In this document: positions 1 to 8,961 of the stretch, one piece after another
Layout of the letters: each line of letters begins with the position of its first letter
Numbering within the stretch: position 1 is the stretch's first letter
Position numbers and translations under genes: made by a program
Source: Niallia sp. Man26
Lineage (GTDB): Bacteria > Bacillota > Bacilli > Bacillales > Cytobacillaceae
Reading direction: 5' to 3'
Assembly (NCBI RefSeq): GCF_022049065.2
Contig: NZ_CP095744.1
Coordinates: forward strand, 1,116,001-1,180,000
Length of the DNA stretch: 64,000 nt
Notes under the pieces: model-generated
The model's database searches: none
What the model was told of the DNA's origin: nothing
What the model saw: the letters and a program-made list of their open reading frames with translations, nothing else

Positions 1-134
1 TCACTGCACCAGATAAAGCAGGGTTATATGAATTTGTTGCCTTTATAATACCTAATCCAGAAAATAGAAAAAATGAAGATAATTATTTTCCGATCGAAAC
101 CGCATATAAATTCACTATAGAAGTTGTTGATTGA
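1..134 (+). CDS. 3' end of an unidentified gene, cut by the window edge
   Basis: One frame is open from base 3 to a TGA at 132-134, giving about 43 residues that end in FTIEVVD. The alternating hydrophobic pattern (LYEFVAFI, YKFTIEVV) resembles the last strands of a beta-sandwich domain, but I do not recognise the family. A clear intrinsic terminator follows 40 bases later, which supports this being the true end of a transcription unit. Function cannot be stated from so short a piece. Confidence 0.5.
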   Translation, partial: TAPDKAGLYEFVAFIIPNPENRKNEDNYFPIETAYKFTIEVVD

Positions 135-172
135 TTGGTTACTATCTGGATTACTTTTTTCTAAAAATGGCA

Positions 173-208
173 GCATTAATCTAATAGGATTAATGCTCTT
201 TTTTATTT
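173..208 (+). terminator. Intrinsic terminator
   Basis: Perfect 9-bp stem GCATTAATC/GATTAATGC with a 6-nt loop, followed by a T-rich run. It closes the partial gene at the window start. Confidence 0.85.
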
Positions 209-418
209 AACCTCTGTTGAGCCAAACGAGAATGTTAGTTAAGTAAAAAACGGAAAGGGATTGTTAGAAAAGGCCTTTGGTTGTTGTTATTGTTAGTTTT
301 GTTCTTTTCTTAAATTTGCACATATATCTATAAAAATGTACGATACAAGATGTAGGTTTACCGATTAATATCAATGAGTATCCATTGTTCCAAATAAATA
401 GATAAAGAGATGATTAGC

Positions 419-1279
419 ATGAGTATTATATTGGCATTATTAGCAGCAGTATTTGCTGCATTAACGGGGATTCTAGCAAAGATAGGAATAAAAAATGTAA
501 ATTCTAATTTGGCTACAGCGATTAGAACTATTGTTGTATTAATCATGTCTTTCTTAATGGTTGTGGTTACTAATAACTTAGATAATATTTTTCTAATTAA
601 TTGGAAGGACTTTATCTTTATTGTACTATCTGGAATAACAACTGGACTATCATGGCTTTGTTATTTTAAAGCAATACAAATAGGGGATGTTTCAAAAGTA
701 GTGCCTATAGATAAATCTAGTGTAGTAATGACAATACTCCTTTCATTTATTATTTTAGGTGAGCCTGTTACAACAATGGTTGTTATCGGTAATACTCTGA
801 TTACAATAGGTACATTTATATTAATAGGAAGACTCAAAAAAAATTCAAATACGTCCTATTCCAACTCATACATATTATTATCTTTCCTATCAGCAATCTT
901 TGCCGCACTAACAGCGATTCTCGCGAAGATTGGTATAGAAGATGTAGATTCAAATACAGCTACTTTCATACGTACCATCGTAATTATTATTTTTGCTTGG
1001 GGGATTGTATTCTTTCAACGTACACATACTCAAATGAAAACCATAACTAGAAAAAGCTATATATTCTTAATCTTATCTGGTATGGCAACAGGGCTGTCAT
1101 GGTTATGTTTTTTTGCAGCTATTTCCATCGGGAAAGTGTCTATAGTCACACCAATAGATAAATTTAGTGTGGTGATTACGATGATTTTAAGTATCATTAT
1201 ATTAAAAGAGAAGCCGACGAAGAATACCATATTCGGATGTTTTATTATCACAATAGGAACTATTTTTCTTTTATTCTGA
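419..1279 (+). CDS. EamA-family transporter made of two tandem copies of a small carrier unit
   Basis: Predicted inner-membrane drug/metabolite transporter (DMT superfamily), about 286 residues and ten hydrophobic segments. The two halves are strikingly alike: AAVFAALTGILAKIGI near the start matches SAIFAALTAILAKIGI near residue 151, and GLSWLCYFKAIQIG matches GLSWLCFFAAISIG. Each half also carries a conserved PIDK motif. Stand-alone homologues of about 140 residues are common in bacilli, so this looks like a fusion of two copies. I chose ATG 419 because AAAGAGA lies 8 nt upstream; ATG 410 is the alternative. Substrate unknown. Confidence 0.85.
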   Translation: MSIILALLAAVFAALTGILAKIGIKNVNSNLATAIRTIVVLIMSFLMVVVTNNLDNIFLINWKDFIFIVLSGITTGLSWLCYFKAIQIGDVSKVVPIDKSSVVMTILLSFIILGEPVTTMVVIGNTLITIGTFILIGRLKKNSNTSYSNSYILLSFLSAIFAALTAILAKIGIEDVDSNTATFIRTIVIIIFAWGIVFFQRTHTQMKTITRKSYIFLILSGMATGLSWLCFFAAISIGKVSIVTPIDKFSVVITMILSIIILKEKPTKNTIFGCFIITIGTIFLLF

Positions 1280-1301
1280 GTTTATTTCATAATTGTTATG
1301 T

Positions 1302-1327
1302 CCCTTCATTTAAGGAAGGGTTTTTTT
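1302..1327 (+). terminator. Intrinsic terminator of the EamA gene
   Basis: Stem CCCTTC/GAAGGG with a 7-nt loop and seven T residues directly after. Confidence 0.85.
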
Positions 1328-1473
1328 ATGTCTAATAATGTTTTAATGGCTTCTAACTTAATTGAATTAAGTGTTTCTAACTAACATTTATCTTATAGGT
1401 GTAAGAATTAACAATCGTCAGTCATCCCTTATATAAAATAGCTGCTTCTTTCTTATAAGCAACGACCATGTAC

Positions 1474-1504
1474 TTGCTTTAAAGTAAACTTCAAACTGTA
1501 TAAT
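1474..1504 (+). promoter_or_regulatory. MerR-type promoter of the MFS gene
   Basis: -35 TTGCTT and -10 TATAAT are separated by 19 nt, the over-long spacer that MerR-family activators untwist. The spacer holds a dyad, TTTrAAGTwwACTTyAAA. The same half-sites occur in the promoter of the MerR gene at 2762-2792, so that regulator very likely acts here. Confidence 0.75.
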
Positions 1505-1550
1505 TACTTTCCAAGTGCTTTAAATATTTTGGAAAGTAGGCTTGATACAA

Positions 1551-2729
1551 ATGAGAAATTATCCAATTTCTATATTTATCTTAGCAATAGGAGCATTTGC
1601 TATTGGTATGACTGAATTTGTGTTAATGGGTATTTTGCCTGATGTTGCACAGGACTTAAATATACCCATCTCTAAAGCGGGGCACTTTGTTTCTGTTTAT
1701 GCCCTAGGAGTTGCTATAGGTGGTCCAATTATGACCTTGCTTACATTAAAAATGCCTCGAAAGAAATTAATTCTCTTATTGATTCTTTTTTCTATAATTG
1801 GAAACCTTGGCTCGACATTTGCGCCTAATTATGAATCTTTAATTTTATTTCGTATCATCGCTTCGCTTACACATGGAACCTATATGGGTGCTTGTGCACT
1901 ATTAGCAACTAATTTAGTTTCAAAAGAACGATCCGGACGTGCAGTTAGTTTTATTTTTGCAGGCCTTTTAAGTTCAAACGTTTTAGGAGTCCCAATAGGG
2001 ACGTTTATCGGTCAACAATTAAGCTGGAGATATAGCTTTGCGGTTATTACAATTCTAGGAATCATTTCATTTCTCGGAATTATAATGTTTGTACCTTCCA
2101 GTAAAGATCGAGCAGAATTTAATGTGAAAAAAGAAATTCTTGCTTCAATCAATCCACAAATAATTCTGGCATTGTTCATTACTTTTTTCGGATTTGGAGG
2201 AATGTATTTAGCGTTCACTTACATTACACCCATTTTAACAAACTTAACTCACTTTGAATCGAGTAGTATCTCATGGATACTGTTAATATTTGGAGTAGGT
2301 TCAACTGTTGGGAGTATTATTGGTGGAAAACTGTCAGATTGGAGGCTAATGCCTTGGCTTAATATAAATATCGTTTTACTTATATTAGTAATGATTTTAT
2401 ATGGGGTTGTTAGTTCAAATAAAGTATTAGTTATTCCTATCACATTTATTTGGGGGTTAATTGCATATGCGCTTCTACCTACTATCCAGTCCCGGCTAGT
2501 ACTTCTAGCAGCAGATGCTCCAAACCTTGCATCCACTTTAACTAATACAGCTTTTAATATTAGTATCTCTTTTGCTTCCTTCTTTGGGGGAATCATTATA
2601 GATTCATTTAGTTTAGCTTATATTTTCTATATTGGTGCTCTTCAATCATTTGTAGGTCTAATACTTGCATATATTAGTTATTTGGTAGATAAAAGACTTA
2701 CAATTAGAAAAAAACTACTAAAAATCTAA
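1551..2729 (+). CDS. MFS efflux transporter (DHA1-type, YtbD/AraJ-like)
   Basis: About 392 residues with twelve hydrophobic segments, typical of a proton-coupled major facilitator exporter. The N-terminus (FAIGMTEFVLMGILPDVA) is the signature start of the YtbD/AraJ/PbuE-like drug and sugar efflux branch. It is transcribed from a MerR-type promoter and followed 106 nt later by a MerR gene, an arrangement known from multidrug pumps induced by their substrate. A TTG at 1542 lies in frame but sits too close to the GGAAAG/AGTAGG ribosome site. ATG 1551 has about 10 nt spacing from AGTAGG and was preferred. Substrate not predictable. Confidence 0.85.
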   Translation: MRNYPISIFILAIGAFAIGMTEFVLMGILPDVAQDLNIPISKAGHFVSVYALGVAIGGPIMTLLTLKMPRKKLILLLILFSIIGNLGSTFAPNYESLILFRIIASLTHGTYMGACALLATNLVSKERSGRAVSFIFAGLLSSNVLGVPIGTFIGQQLSWRYSFAVITILGIISFLGIIMFVPSSKDRAEFNVKKEILASINPQIILALFITFFGFGGMYLAFTYITPILTNLTHFESSSISWILLIFGVGSTVGSIIGGKLSDWRLMPWLNINIVLLILVMILYGVVSSNKVLVIPITFIWGLIAYALLPTIQSRLVLLAADAPNLASTLTNTAFNISISFASFFGGIIIDSFSLAYIFYIGALQSFVGLILAYISYLVDKRLTIRKKLLKI

Positions 2730-2761
2730 TGTATGATGACTACTAGATATGGTTTTTTAGG

Positions 2762-2792
2762 TTGCGTTAAAGTTTACTTTAAAGTTTATACT
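2762..2792 (+). promoter_or_regulatory. MerR-type promoter of the downstream merR gene
   Basis: TTGCGT, a 19-nt spacer, then TATACT. The spacer contains AAAGTTTACTTT, the inverse of the AAGTAAACTT core at 1481-1491. This suggests autoregulation by the same protein. Confidence 0.7.
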
Positions 2793-2835
2793 GTTTACAG
2801 AAGCAGAATATAACACTCATAAGTGAGGTTTCATT

Positions 2836-3246
2836 ATGGCAGAGTATATGATTAAAGAAGTATCAAAAAAGATGAAATTACCTACTCATACTATACGTTT
2901 TTACGAAAAAGAAGGGTTATTACCATTCGTAAAAAGAGATAAAAATGGTTATCGTGTTTTTCGAGAAGAAGACCTTGGATGGTTAGATTTTATTGTTTGT
3001 TTAAAAGTAACTGGAATGCCAGTAAGTGATTTAAGAGAAATTATTACCCTAACAGTAAATGGAGAAAATAATTTTGATTCAAGACGGTCTATATTATTAA
3101 AACAATTTGCAGTTCTAAAAGAAAAACAAAGGCAACTAGATAAAGCCTTTGACAAAATAGAGGTTAAGTTAAAGTATTTTGATAACCTCGAGCAAGAATT
3201 TAATCAAAATTCTAAACACGAAAGTAATTTAAAATCAGAAGTGTAA
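2836..3246 (+). CDS. MerR-family transcriptional regulator
   Basis: 136 residues. An N-terminal winged helix-turn-helix (IKEVSKKMKLPTHTIRFYEKEGLL, residues 6-29, including the RFYEKEGLL hallmark) is followed by a long C-terminal dimerisation helix rich in K/E/L (about 85-125). The effector domain is short and lacks a metal-binding cysteine set, so a redox or organic ligand is more likely than a metal. It lies downstream of the MFS exporter, and both promoters carry the same dyad within a 19-nt spacer, so it probably activates the exporter and itself. SD GTGAGG lies upstream of ATG 2836. Confidence 0.88.
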   Translation: MAEYMIKEVSKKMKLPTHTIRFYEKEGLLPFVKRDKNGYRVFREEDLGWLDFIVCLKVTGMPVSDLREIITLTVNGENNFDSRRSILLKQFAVLKEKQRQLDKAFDKIEVKLKYFDNLEQEFNQNSKHESNLKSEV

Positions 3247-3262
3247 ATTATATATAGTGAAT

Positions 3263-3297
3263 AAAGTCTGCCATGTTGGAATTGGCAGACTTTTTCT
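3263..3297. terminator. Bidirectional intrinsic terminator
   Basis: AAAGTCTGCCA pairs with TGGCAGACTTT, then TTCTT. It sits between the convergent merR and CBO0543-type genes. Confidence 0.85.
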
Positions 3298-3321
3298 TAT
3301 ATGTTCAGGTTCATACTCCCT

Positions 3322-3873
3322 TTACTCTTCATTCAACTTCGTAAATCTATCCTTTTTAGATAAATAATCAGCAATTAAATAAATAATAAATATTACGGGA
3401 GCCGAATAATACATTTTCCAATGAACAGGGTGATATATCCCAATGAACTTAAGAAATGGCAGGATGACAAAAGATACTATTAGTGATAATGCAAGTGCTT
3501 TAATATAGGGACTTGTATTAGGTTTTACTTGCAATAAGAACATGATTGAAACTGGTATTATGGAAATACTCCAAGGAAAATAATTATCTGTAAATGGTAT
3601 GACTTCATAATGATAATGAAAAAAACCTAGAGAATTGCCAACTAGATCAAGTAAGGAGGATAGCAAGGCAGTAAAAGTTCCTACGTAAAGTAGGCGGTCT
3701 GTGCTATTTCTCTTCCTAAATATAATAAATATTACGATTGAAATGATAAGCAATAAAGCACCGAACCACCATTGGAATGTAAAAAGGGAATGATCAAACC
3801 ACATTTGTAATTTTTCATCTTCTAGCAGTTGTTGTTTTTTAGCAAAATCGTCAAAAACATGATTGCTTTTCAT
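3322..3873 (-). CDS. CBO0543-type multi-pass membrane protein
   Basis: 183 residues with about five to six hydrophobic segments after a soluble N-terminus containing WFDHSLFTFQWW. The tryptophan-rich entry to the first membrane helix and the conserved D and W residues match the CBO0543 family of Bacillus membrane proteins, whose function is unknown. The start at 3873 was chosen because AAGGAG lies 6 nt upstream; an in-frame ATG at 3891 would place that SD inside the coding region. It is monocistronic, with its own promoter region facing ktrD. Confidence 0.75.
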   Translation of the reverse strand: MKSNHVFDDFAKKQQLLEDEKLQMWFDHSLFTFQWWFGALLLIISIVIFIIFRKRNSTDRLLYVGTFTALLSSLLDLVGNSLGFFHYHYEVIPFTDNYFPWSISIIPVSIMFLLQVKPNTSPYIKALALSLIVSFVILPFLKFIGIYHPVHWKMYYSAPVIFIIYLIADYLSKKDRFTKLNEE

Positions 3874-4151
3874 AAGGAACTCCTTGTACATGTTGTCATA
3901 TATATATTTTTAACTGTTAATGGAAAATTATCCGTTGTTCCTGCTAAGAGGGAAATCCTTTAGAAAGCCCTTGTAACACGATTAGAAAAACTTCTTTTTC
4001 AGAGCTGCAGTTGGTAAGGGAGTATGGAATATTAGCAACTAACTTTTTCTTTATATTGCTTACGTGGTATTTCAGTTTATTATCCAATATAAAGGACAAA
4101 ATAAATGTAAGTATATAAGTTCGTCAGAAAATATAAAGAAGTTGGAGAAAA

Positions 4152-5507
4152 ATGAAAAGTAAAATAAAGATTTTAACAAAACGACTATCTGCTGCTCAAA
4201 TAATTGTTTTTTATTACATAGTAGCTGTGATGATTTCAACCATTTTGTTGCTGCTGCCTATAACTCAAAAGCAGGATACAGAGCTCGCACTAATTGATGC
4301 GCTCTTCATTTCAATAAGTGCGGTAACAGTTACAGGATTAGCTACGGTAGATGTGAGCCAGCTGCTTAGTGTTCCCGGTACGTTTATATTTTCGGTCATC
4401 CTCCAGTTTGGTGGTATTGGAGTCATGGCATTCGGTACAATACTATGGCTTGTATCTGGAAAAAAGATCGGATTAAGAGCAAGAATACTCATGACTACAG
4501 AACAGAACAGCCCGACTTTTTCCGGAATCGTTCGGCTTATACGATTGATTTTCTTTTTCTTTGTCACGGTTGAGCTATTAGGGGCTATTGCCATCGGTAC
4601 ATATTTTCTGAAGTATTTCCCTACATGGCAAGAGGCTTATTTGCAAGGTTTCTTCGCTTCTGTTGCTGCTACAACCAATGCTGGTTTTGATATTACTGGA
4701 AAGTCACTAATTCCATTCGCAGATGATTATTTTGTGCTAACCTTTAATATTGTCCTTTTTATTATCGGATCCCTTGGATTTCCTGTGTTAATGGAGGTAA
4801 GTCAGTGGGTCAGACATAAGGGGAAGAGCACATTCCAATTCTCGTTGTTCACAAAAATTACAACAGCAACTTTTTTCATACTGATTGTTGTTGGATTTTT
4901 TATCATCTACTTGTTTGAGTACAATCATTTCTTTGCAGATAAGCATTGGCATCAATCCTTTTTCCATGCTTTGTTTTATTCCATATCTTCAAGAACTGGC
5001 GGAATGGCGATCAGCAATGTGAACGAACTATCGCTACCTACCATTTTGTTAATGAGTATATTTATGTTTATAGGAGCATCTCCAAGCAGTGCTGGCGGGG
5101 GGATAAGGACCACAACGTTTGCTGTGATGCTGCTAACGATATACAATTATGCAAACGAAAATAGAACAATAAAAATATTTAAAAGAGAGATTGATGAGGA
5201 AGATATCATTAAGTCGTTCATTGTATTCACTACAGCTATGATACTTTGCAGTGTAGCAGTTGTCATTCTTACATGCATCGAATCAAGGTTTTCCTTAATG
5301 GAAATTTTATTCGAAGTTTCCTCTGCTTTTGGCACTGTAGGCCTTTCGCTTGGAATTACTCCAGATTTGAGTGCTGCTGGTAAGTGTGTAATCATGCTAT
5401 TAATGTTTATCGGGAAGATCGGAATGTTTACCTTCCTATTCGCTATGGGAGGCAAATCAGTTAAACATCCGTATCACTATCCAAAAGAGCGTATCATTAT
5501 AGGATAA
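4152..5507 (+). CDS. ktrD: Ktr potassium uptake membrane subunit KtrD
   Basis: 451 residues of the TrkH/KtrB family, the K+-conducting subunit that works with a cytosolic RCK partner. The four pore loops are visible, each with its filter glycine: AVTVTGLA (about 58), ATTNAGFD (about 174), SSRTGGMA (about 278) and AFGTVGLS (about 398). The C-terminus YHYPKERIIIG and stretches such as YFPTWQEAYLQGFFAS closely match B. subtilis KtrD, as I recall it, rather than KtrB. As in B. subtilis, no ktrC partner is adjacent; it is expected elsewhere. I saw no ydaO-type c-di-AMP riboswitch in the 270-nt leader. Confidence 0.92.
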   Translation: MKSKIKILTKRLSAAQIIVFYYIVAVMISTILLLLPITQKQDTELALIDALFISISAVTVTGLATVDVSQLLSVPGTFIFSVILQFGGIGVMAFGTILWLVSGKKIGLRARILMTTEQNSPTFSGIVRLIRLIFFFFVTVELLGAIAIGTYFLKYFPTWQEAYLQGFFASVAATTNAGFDITGKSLIPFADDYFVLTFNIVLFIIGSLGFPVLMEVSQWVRHKGKSTFQFSLFTKITTATFFILIVVGFFIIYLFEYNHFFADKHWHQSFFHALFYSISSRTGGMAISNVNELSLPTILLMSIFMFIGASPSSAGGGIRTTTFAVMLLTIYNYANENRTIKIFKREIDEEDIIKSFIVFTTAMILCSVAVVILTCIESRFSLMEILFEVSSAFGTVGLSLGITPDLSAAGKCVIMLLMFIGKIGMFTFLFAMGGKSVKHPYHYPKERIIIG

Positions 5508-5573
5508 TAATGTTATATTTCTAAGAATGTATAAGAAGTAATAAATTTATCTGTTAATATTTCATTAACAATG

Positions 5574-5603
5574 TCATATAAGCTGGCTTTTTTTTCATAC
5601 AAT
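5574..5603 (+). promoter_or_regulatory. SigE-like promoter of cwlJ
   Basis: TCATATAA, 14 nt, then CATACAAT fit the SigE (mother-cell) consensus, and cwlJ is a known SigE gene in B. subtilis. The -10 box is close to the SD site, which leaves a very short leader, so this is a candidate only. Confidence 0.45.
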
Positions 5604-5620
5604 ATTTTGGAGGTGGAAAA

Positions 5621-6061
5621 ATGGCCAGAATAGCGTACAGAGATTCAGACATTGACTTAATGGCAAGAATGATGAGAGCTGAAGCTGAGGGTGAAGGAAA
5701 TCAAGGCATGCTCTATGTTGGAAATGTCATTGTAAACCGTGTTGTCGCCAACTGTACAGACTTTAAAGATTTAAGAAATGTTCAACAAGTCATTTTTCAA
5801 GTTCAAGGAGGAAATTACTCTTTTGAAGCTGTTCAAAAGGGCAATGTGTTTTATCAAAGAGCAAGAGAGTCTGAAAGAAGATTAGCACTGCAAACGGTGA
5901 AGTTTTGGAGAGATCATCCAGCGAAATTTGCTTTATGGTACTTTAATCCAAGTGGTGCATGTCCCCCAACCTGGTATAACCAACCTTTTACGGGGCAATT
6001 TAAAGAACATTGTTTTTATGAACCAGCGGCTGGAACATGCGAAAGTGTTTATAGAGGATGA
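5621..6061 (+). CDS. cwlJ: Spore cortex-lytic enzyme CwlJ (cell wall hydrolase)
   Basis: 146 residues, the usual CwlJ length, with no signal peptide. The hydrolase_2 (SleB/CwlJ) domain covers nearly the whole protein: LMARMMRAEAEGEGNQGM near residue 13 carries the catalytic glutamate, and KFALWYFNPSGACPPTWYNQ and HCFYEPAAGTCE near the end match B. subtilis CwlJ. CwlJ degrades spore cortex peptidoglycan during germination, including Ca-DPA-triggered germination, and is placed in the coat by the mother cell. Strong SD GGAGGTGG. The usual neighbour gerQ is not next to it. Confidence 0.93.
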   Translation: MARIAYRDSDIDLMARMMRAEAEGEGNQGMLYVGNVIVNRVVANCTDFKDLRNVQQVIFQVQGGNYSFEAVQKGNVFYQRARESERRLALQTVKFWRDHPAKFALWYFNPSGACPPTWYNQPFTGQFKEHCFYEPAAGTCESVYRG

Positions 6062-6071
6062 AATGAAAAGG

Positions 6072-6120
6072 AGCTGGAAAAATGCAAATTTATTTTTGCA
6101 TATTTTCGGCTTTTTTAATT
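6072..6120 (+). terminator. Long intrinsic terminator of cwlJ
   Basis: AGCTGGAAAAATGCAAA pairs with TTTGCATATTTTCGGCT (a few wobbles), followed by a T run. Confidence 0.8.
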
Positions 6121-6177
6121 TGGATGTAAATAGGGGTCAGTAACTGACCCCGTTACAATTAACAATGAACGTTAACC

Positions 6178-6540
6178 TTATATACTGTACGCTTCATCAA
6201 TAGAATCTACAAAAATTCCAGGAAAGTTAATTTCTTTTACACAATTTTCAACCTGCATTCTTGAAGCTGGAGTGGAAGGATTAATAATGATTATCTTTTT
6301 AAAATTAGCCATCGCATATAATTTTAAAACGAATGTGATATCTTCCACCACATGACCAGCCACTTTTTCTTGACCGCGTCCATCAATAATTAGTTTATAC
6401 CTTGAAGGGTTAATCGTATTAACGATGGTTTGAAACTCGCTTAAATATATTTTTGCATCTTCTTCTTTAAAGAAACCGCCGACTTTTACAAATAACGTGC
6501 TTTTTTCTTCATCCAACTCAAAGGTATATAGCTTCCCCAT
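6178..6540 (-). CDS. Small STAS-like protein of unknown function
   Basis: 120 residues from ATG 6540, which has GGAGG about 6 nt upstream; the longer open frame to 6870 has no comparable start. The order strand-helix-strand-helix, with FELDEEKSTLFVKVGGFF, KLIIDGRG, and FKKIIIINPS, resembles a STAS/SpoIIAA-like fold, but I see no clear phosphorylatable serine motif. It is transcribed divergently from a chemoreceptor gene, so a signalling role is possible but unproven. No membrane segment or signal peptide. Confidence 0.65.
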   Translation of the reverse strand: MGKLYTFELDEEKSTLFVKVGGFFKEEDAKIYLSEFQTIVNTINPSRYKLIIDGRGQEKVAGHVVEDITFVLKLYAMANFKKIIIINPSTPASRMQVENCVKEINFPGIFVDSIDEAYSI

Positions 6541-6757
6541 TTTTTCCTCCAATGTGTAAAAATAACTACTGGTATCATAATACATAAAACGACTACTTTC
6601 GACAATCCTGCTTTTTTTACCTCTTATGATACGTAATACTCTCAAAAAAAACCATATGTCGAAAATTGCGGTTTTTTCGTTAATGTCTTCATTATTCTTT
6701 ATCCCTTGACGATAGTATCGATATAGCACTCTAAAATTAAAGTAAACAGGAGAGATT

Positions 6758-8836
6758 ATGAGAATCAAACATCGTAAGAAGAGTATTGCAACATCATTGA
6801 TTTCGTTTGTTGTTCCTATTATTATCGTTGCGCTAGTCGTTATTTCGTCCATTGGATATACATTTTCCAAACAAATTATTAAGCGACAGTTGGACTATGC
6901 AATGAATACAAAGCTTGAGGAAACTGCTCAAGGTATTAATATTATTTTGGAAAAAGAGAATGGTTTAGCGCAAAGTCTTGCCAAAACAGTTGAAGTAAAT
7001 TCAGATTTATTAAAGGAAAAGGATTATGATGATTTGTTAAAAAATTATGTTCCTATGTATAGTGAATCATTTGGTATGGGTGTTTGGTTTGAACCGAATG
7101 CTGTTAAAGGCAAGCAGAAATATGCACCATATGCATACAAGGATGGAGATAAGATTATCCTTGATGATTCATATACTACTGGAGACGTTGATATTTGGTC
7201 GACAGAGTGGTATAAAGTTGGTTCTCAAACAGATGGTGGCTGGACGACAGCATATTCTGACCCTGCTACTAATGTTTCGATGGTTACAACTGCATATCCA
7301 TTTAACAATCAAAACGGTAACTTAATGGGTGTAGTTACAGTAGATGTGGATATTAGCAGTATTCAAAAATTAATTACAGAAGCAGAAATTGATTATGAAG
7401 GAAAAGCCTTATTGGTACAGAGTGATGGGGTACTTCTCGGTGGTGTAGATGAGAAGCGGTTAACAAAGGAAAGCATATTGGATGATCAAAATGATTCTCT
7501 TGCAGCTGCTTCTAAGTACATGTTAGCGAACGAAACTGGCAAAACAGAATATACAGCTGATAATGAAAAGTACTATTTCTACTTCTCGACTATTCCTAAT
7601 ACAAACTGGAAGATAGGGATCAGTGTAAGTGAAACACATCTCTTTAACAGCTTAAATGATTTGCTAAAAATATTCGTTATATCTAGTTTTGTCTCCATCG
7701 TGCTGGTAACTTTAGCGATAGTTGTTTTTTCAAACCGTATGGGTAGAACAGCTAGGAAATATAGCAAAATAGCAGAAGTTGTCGCTGATGGTGGGTTAGT
7801 GAACAAATTTGAAGAGAAAGATTTAGCTAGAAAAGATGAGTTGGGGGATATTGGAAGATCTCTTTGCAACATGCAGAATAACTTAACAGATGTTATTAAT
7901 AATTTTCAAGCTAATGCATTAAGTATTGATGATCATGCTCAAAATCTGTCTTCTTTTTCTCAGCAAATGTCTGCCACTTCAGAAAATGTTGCGACAGCTA
8001 TAACGACTGTGGCTGAAGGAGCAACAGAGCAACATCAGAGACTAAAAAGTGTAAATTCAGGGCTGAATGAATTTGGAACAAGCTTGGATTCTATGGCGCA
8101 ATCCATTAATGATGTTGATTCTAGCACTAATTCCATACTAATGATGGCTAATGAAAGCAGTCAAGAAATGAATATGATGATTAAGGCTTTCGGCTCACTG
8201 AATGAAACGTTTAAAGAATTGATAGAACGAGTGAAATCAGTAGAACTAAACATCCGCAATGTAAACGAGATGACAGAAATAATTAATTCCATTTCTGAGC
8301 AAACGAACCTTTTAGCTTTAAATGCGGCGATTGAAGCAGCTAGAGTTGGTGATTCTGGAAAAGGCTTTGCGGTAGTTGCGAATGAAATAAGAAACTTGGC
8401 AGAAAAAAGCAGAGAGTCTTCTGAAAAAATTGATTCTATTATTAATGGTGTGTCTAAAGATACTACGCAAATGGTTGAATCAGCAGAAGATGTAAACAAA
8501 GAACTTCAATTACAAAGAGAACAGTTAGATACAACTATTCACTCTTTTGAAGGAATTATCCATGCAGTAGAGGAAGTATCTCCTAAAATAAAAGAAATTA
8601 AAGAATCGTCCATCAAAATTCAGAATGATAAGAGTACAATAATGAAGGAATTGGATCAGACTGGAACGATTGCAGAAGATGTAGCTGCATCAGCTGAGGA
8701 AATTTCAGCATCAGCTCAGGAGATGTCTGCTTCAATTGAAGAGGTCAGTGCATCAGCTGTAAGCTTAGGTGAGATGACCAATGAAATGAAACATAAAATA
8801 AACTTTTTCAAAATAGAGAAAAGAAGTAGTAATTAA
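6758..8836 (+). CDS. Methyl-accepting chemotaxis protein (dCache sensor)
   Basis: 692 residues. A membrane helix at about 13-36 is followed by an extracellular dCache-type sensor (about 45-300, with GVWFEPNA and [12 protein letters not shown]), then a second membrane helix (about 304-326), HAMP (about 327-380) and a long cytoplasmic coiled coil. The hairpin tip [19 protein letters not shown] near residue 510 is the CheA/CheW contact region. The coiled-coil length is typical of Gram-positive receptors. ATG 6758 has GGAGAG 5-6 nt upstream. The ligand is not predictable; dCache domains often bind amino acids or organic acids. Confidence 0.93.
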   Translation: MRIKHRKKSIATSLISFVVPIIIVALVVISSIGYTFSKQIIKRQLDYAMNTKLEETAQGINIILEKENGLAQSLAKTVEVNSDLLKEKDYDDLLKNYVPMYSESFGMGVWFEPNAVKGKQKYAPYAYKDGDKIILDDSYTTGDVDIWSTEWYKVGSQTDGGWTTAYSDPATNVSMVTTAYPFNNQNGNLMGVVTVDVDISSIQKLITEAEIDYEGKALLVQSDGVLLGGVDEKRLTKESILDDQNDSLAAASKYMLANETGKTEYTADNEKYYFYFSTIPNTNWKIGISVSETHLFNSLNDLLKIFVISSFVSIVLVTLAIVVFSNRMGRTARKYSKIAEVVADGGLVNKFEEKDLARKDELGDIGRSLCNMQNNLTDVINNFQANALSIDDHAQNLSSFSQQMSATSENVATAITTVAEGATEQHQRLKSVNSGLNEFGTSLDSMAQSINDVDSSTNSILMMANESSQEMNMMIKAFGSLNETFKELIERVKSVELNIRNVNEMTEIINSISEQTNLLALNAAIEAARVGDSGKGFAVVANEIRNLAEKSRESSEKIDSIINGVSKDTTQMVESAEDVNKELQLQREQLDTTIHSFEGIIHAVEEVSPKIKEIKESSIKIQNDKSTIMKELDQTGTIAEDVAASAEEISASAQEMSASIEEVSASAVSLGEMTNEMKHKINFFKIEKRSSN

Positions 8837-8851
8837 TAAAAATATTATGTA

Positions 8852-8889
8852 AACAGGTGCGAAGCTTTATATTCGTACCTGTTTTTTTT
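8852..8889 (+). terminator. Intrinsic terminator of the chemoreceptor gene
   Basis: AACAGGTGCGAA pairs with TTCGTACCTGTT, followed by eight T residues. Confidence 0.88.
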
Positions 8890-8961
8890 GTAAGTTAACA
8901 TTGCCGATAATAGATAATTAAAAGGCTGTCTTAGAAAGTCTCGACTGCCTGCAGTACTCAC

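Noticed and set aside
358..546. 62-codon minus-strand frame over the EamA start
   Set aside because: Shadow of the EamA gene.
3892..4151. Possible c-di-AMP (ydaO) riboswitch before ktrD
   Set aside because: The conserved ydaO blocks are not present. I see only AT-rich leader.
6541..6757. SigD promoter for the first chemoreceptor
   Set aside because: ATCGATAT near 6717 matches only part of GCCGATAT and has no matching -35 TAAA.
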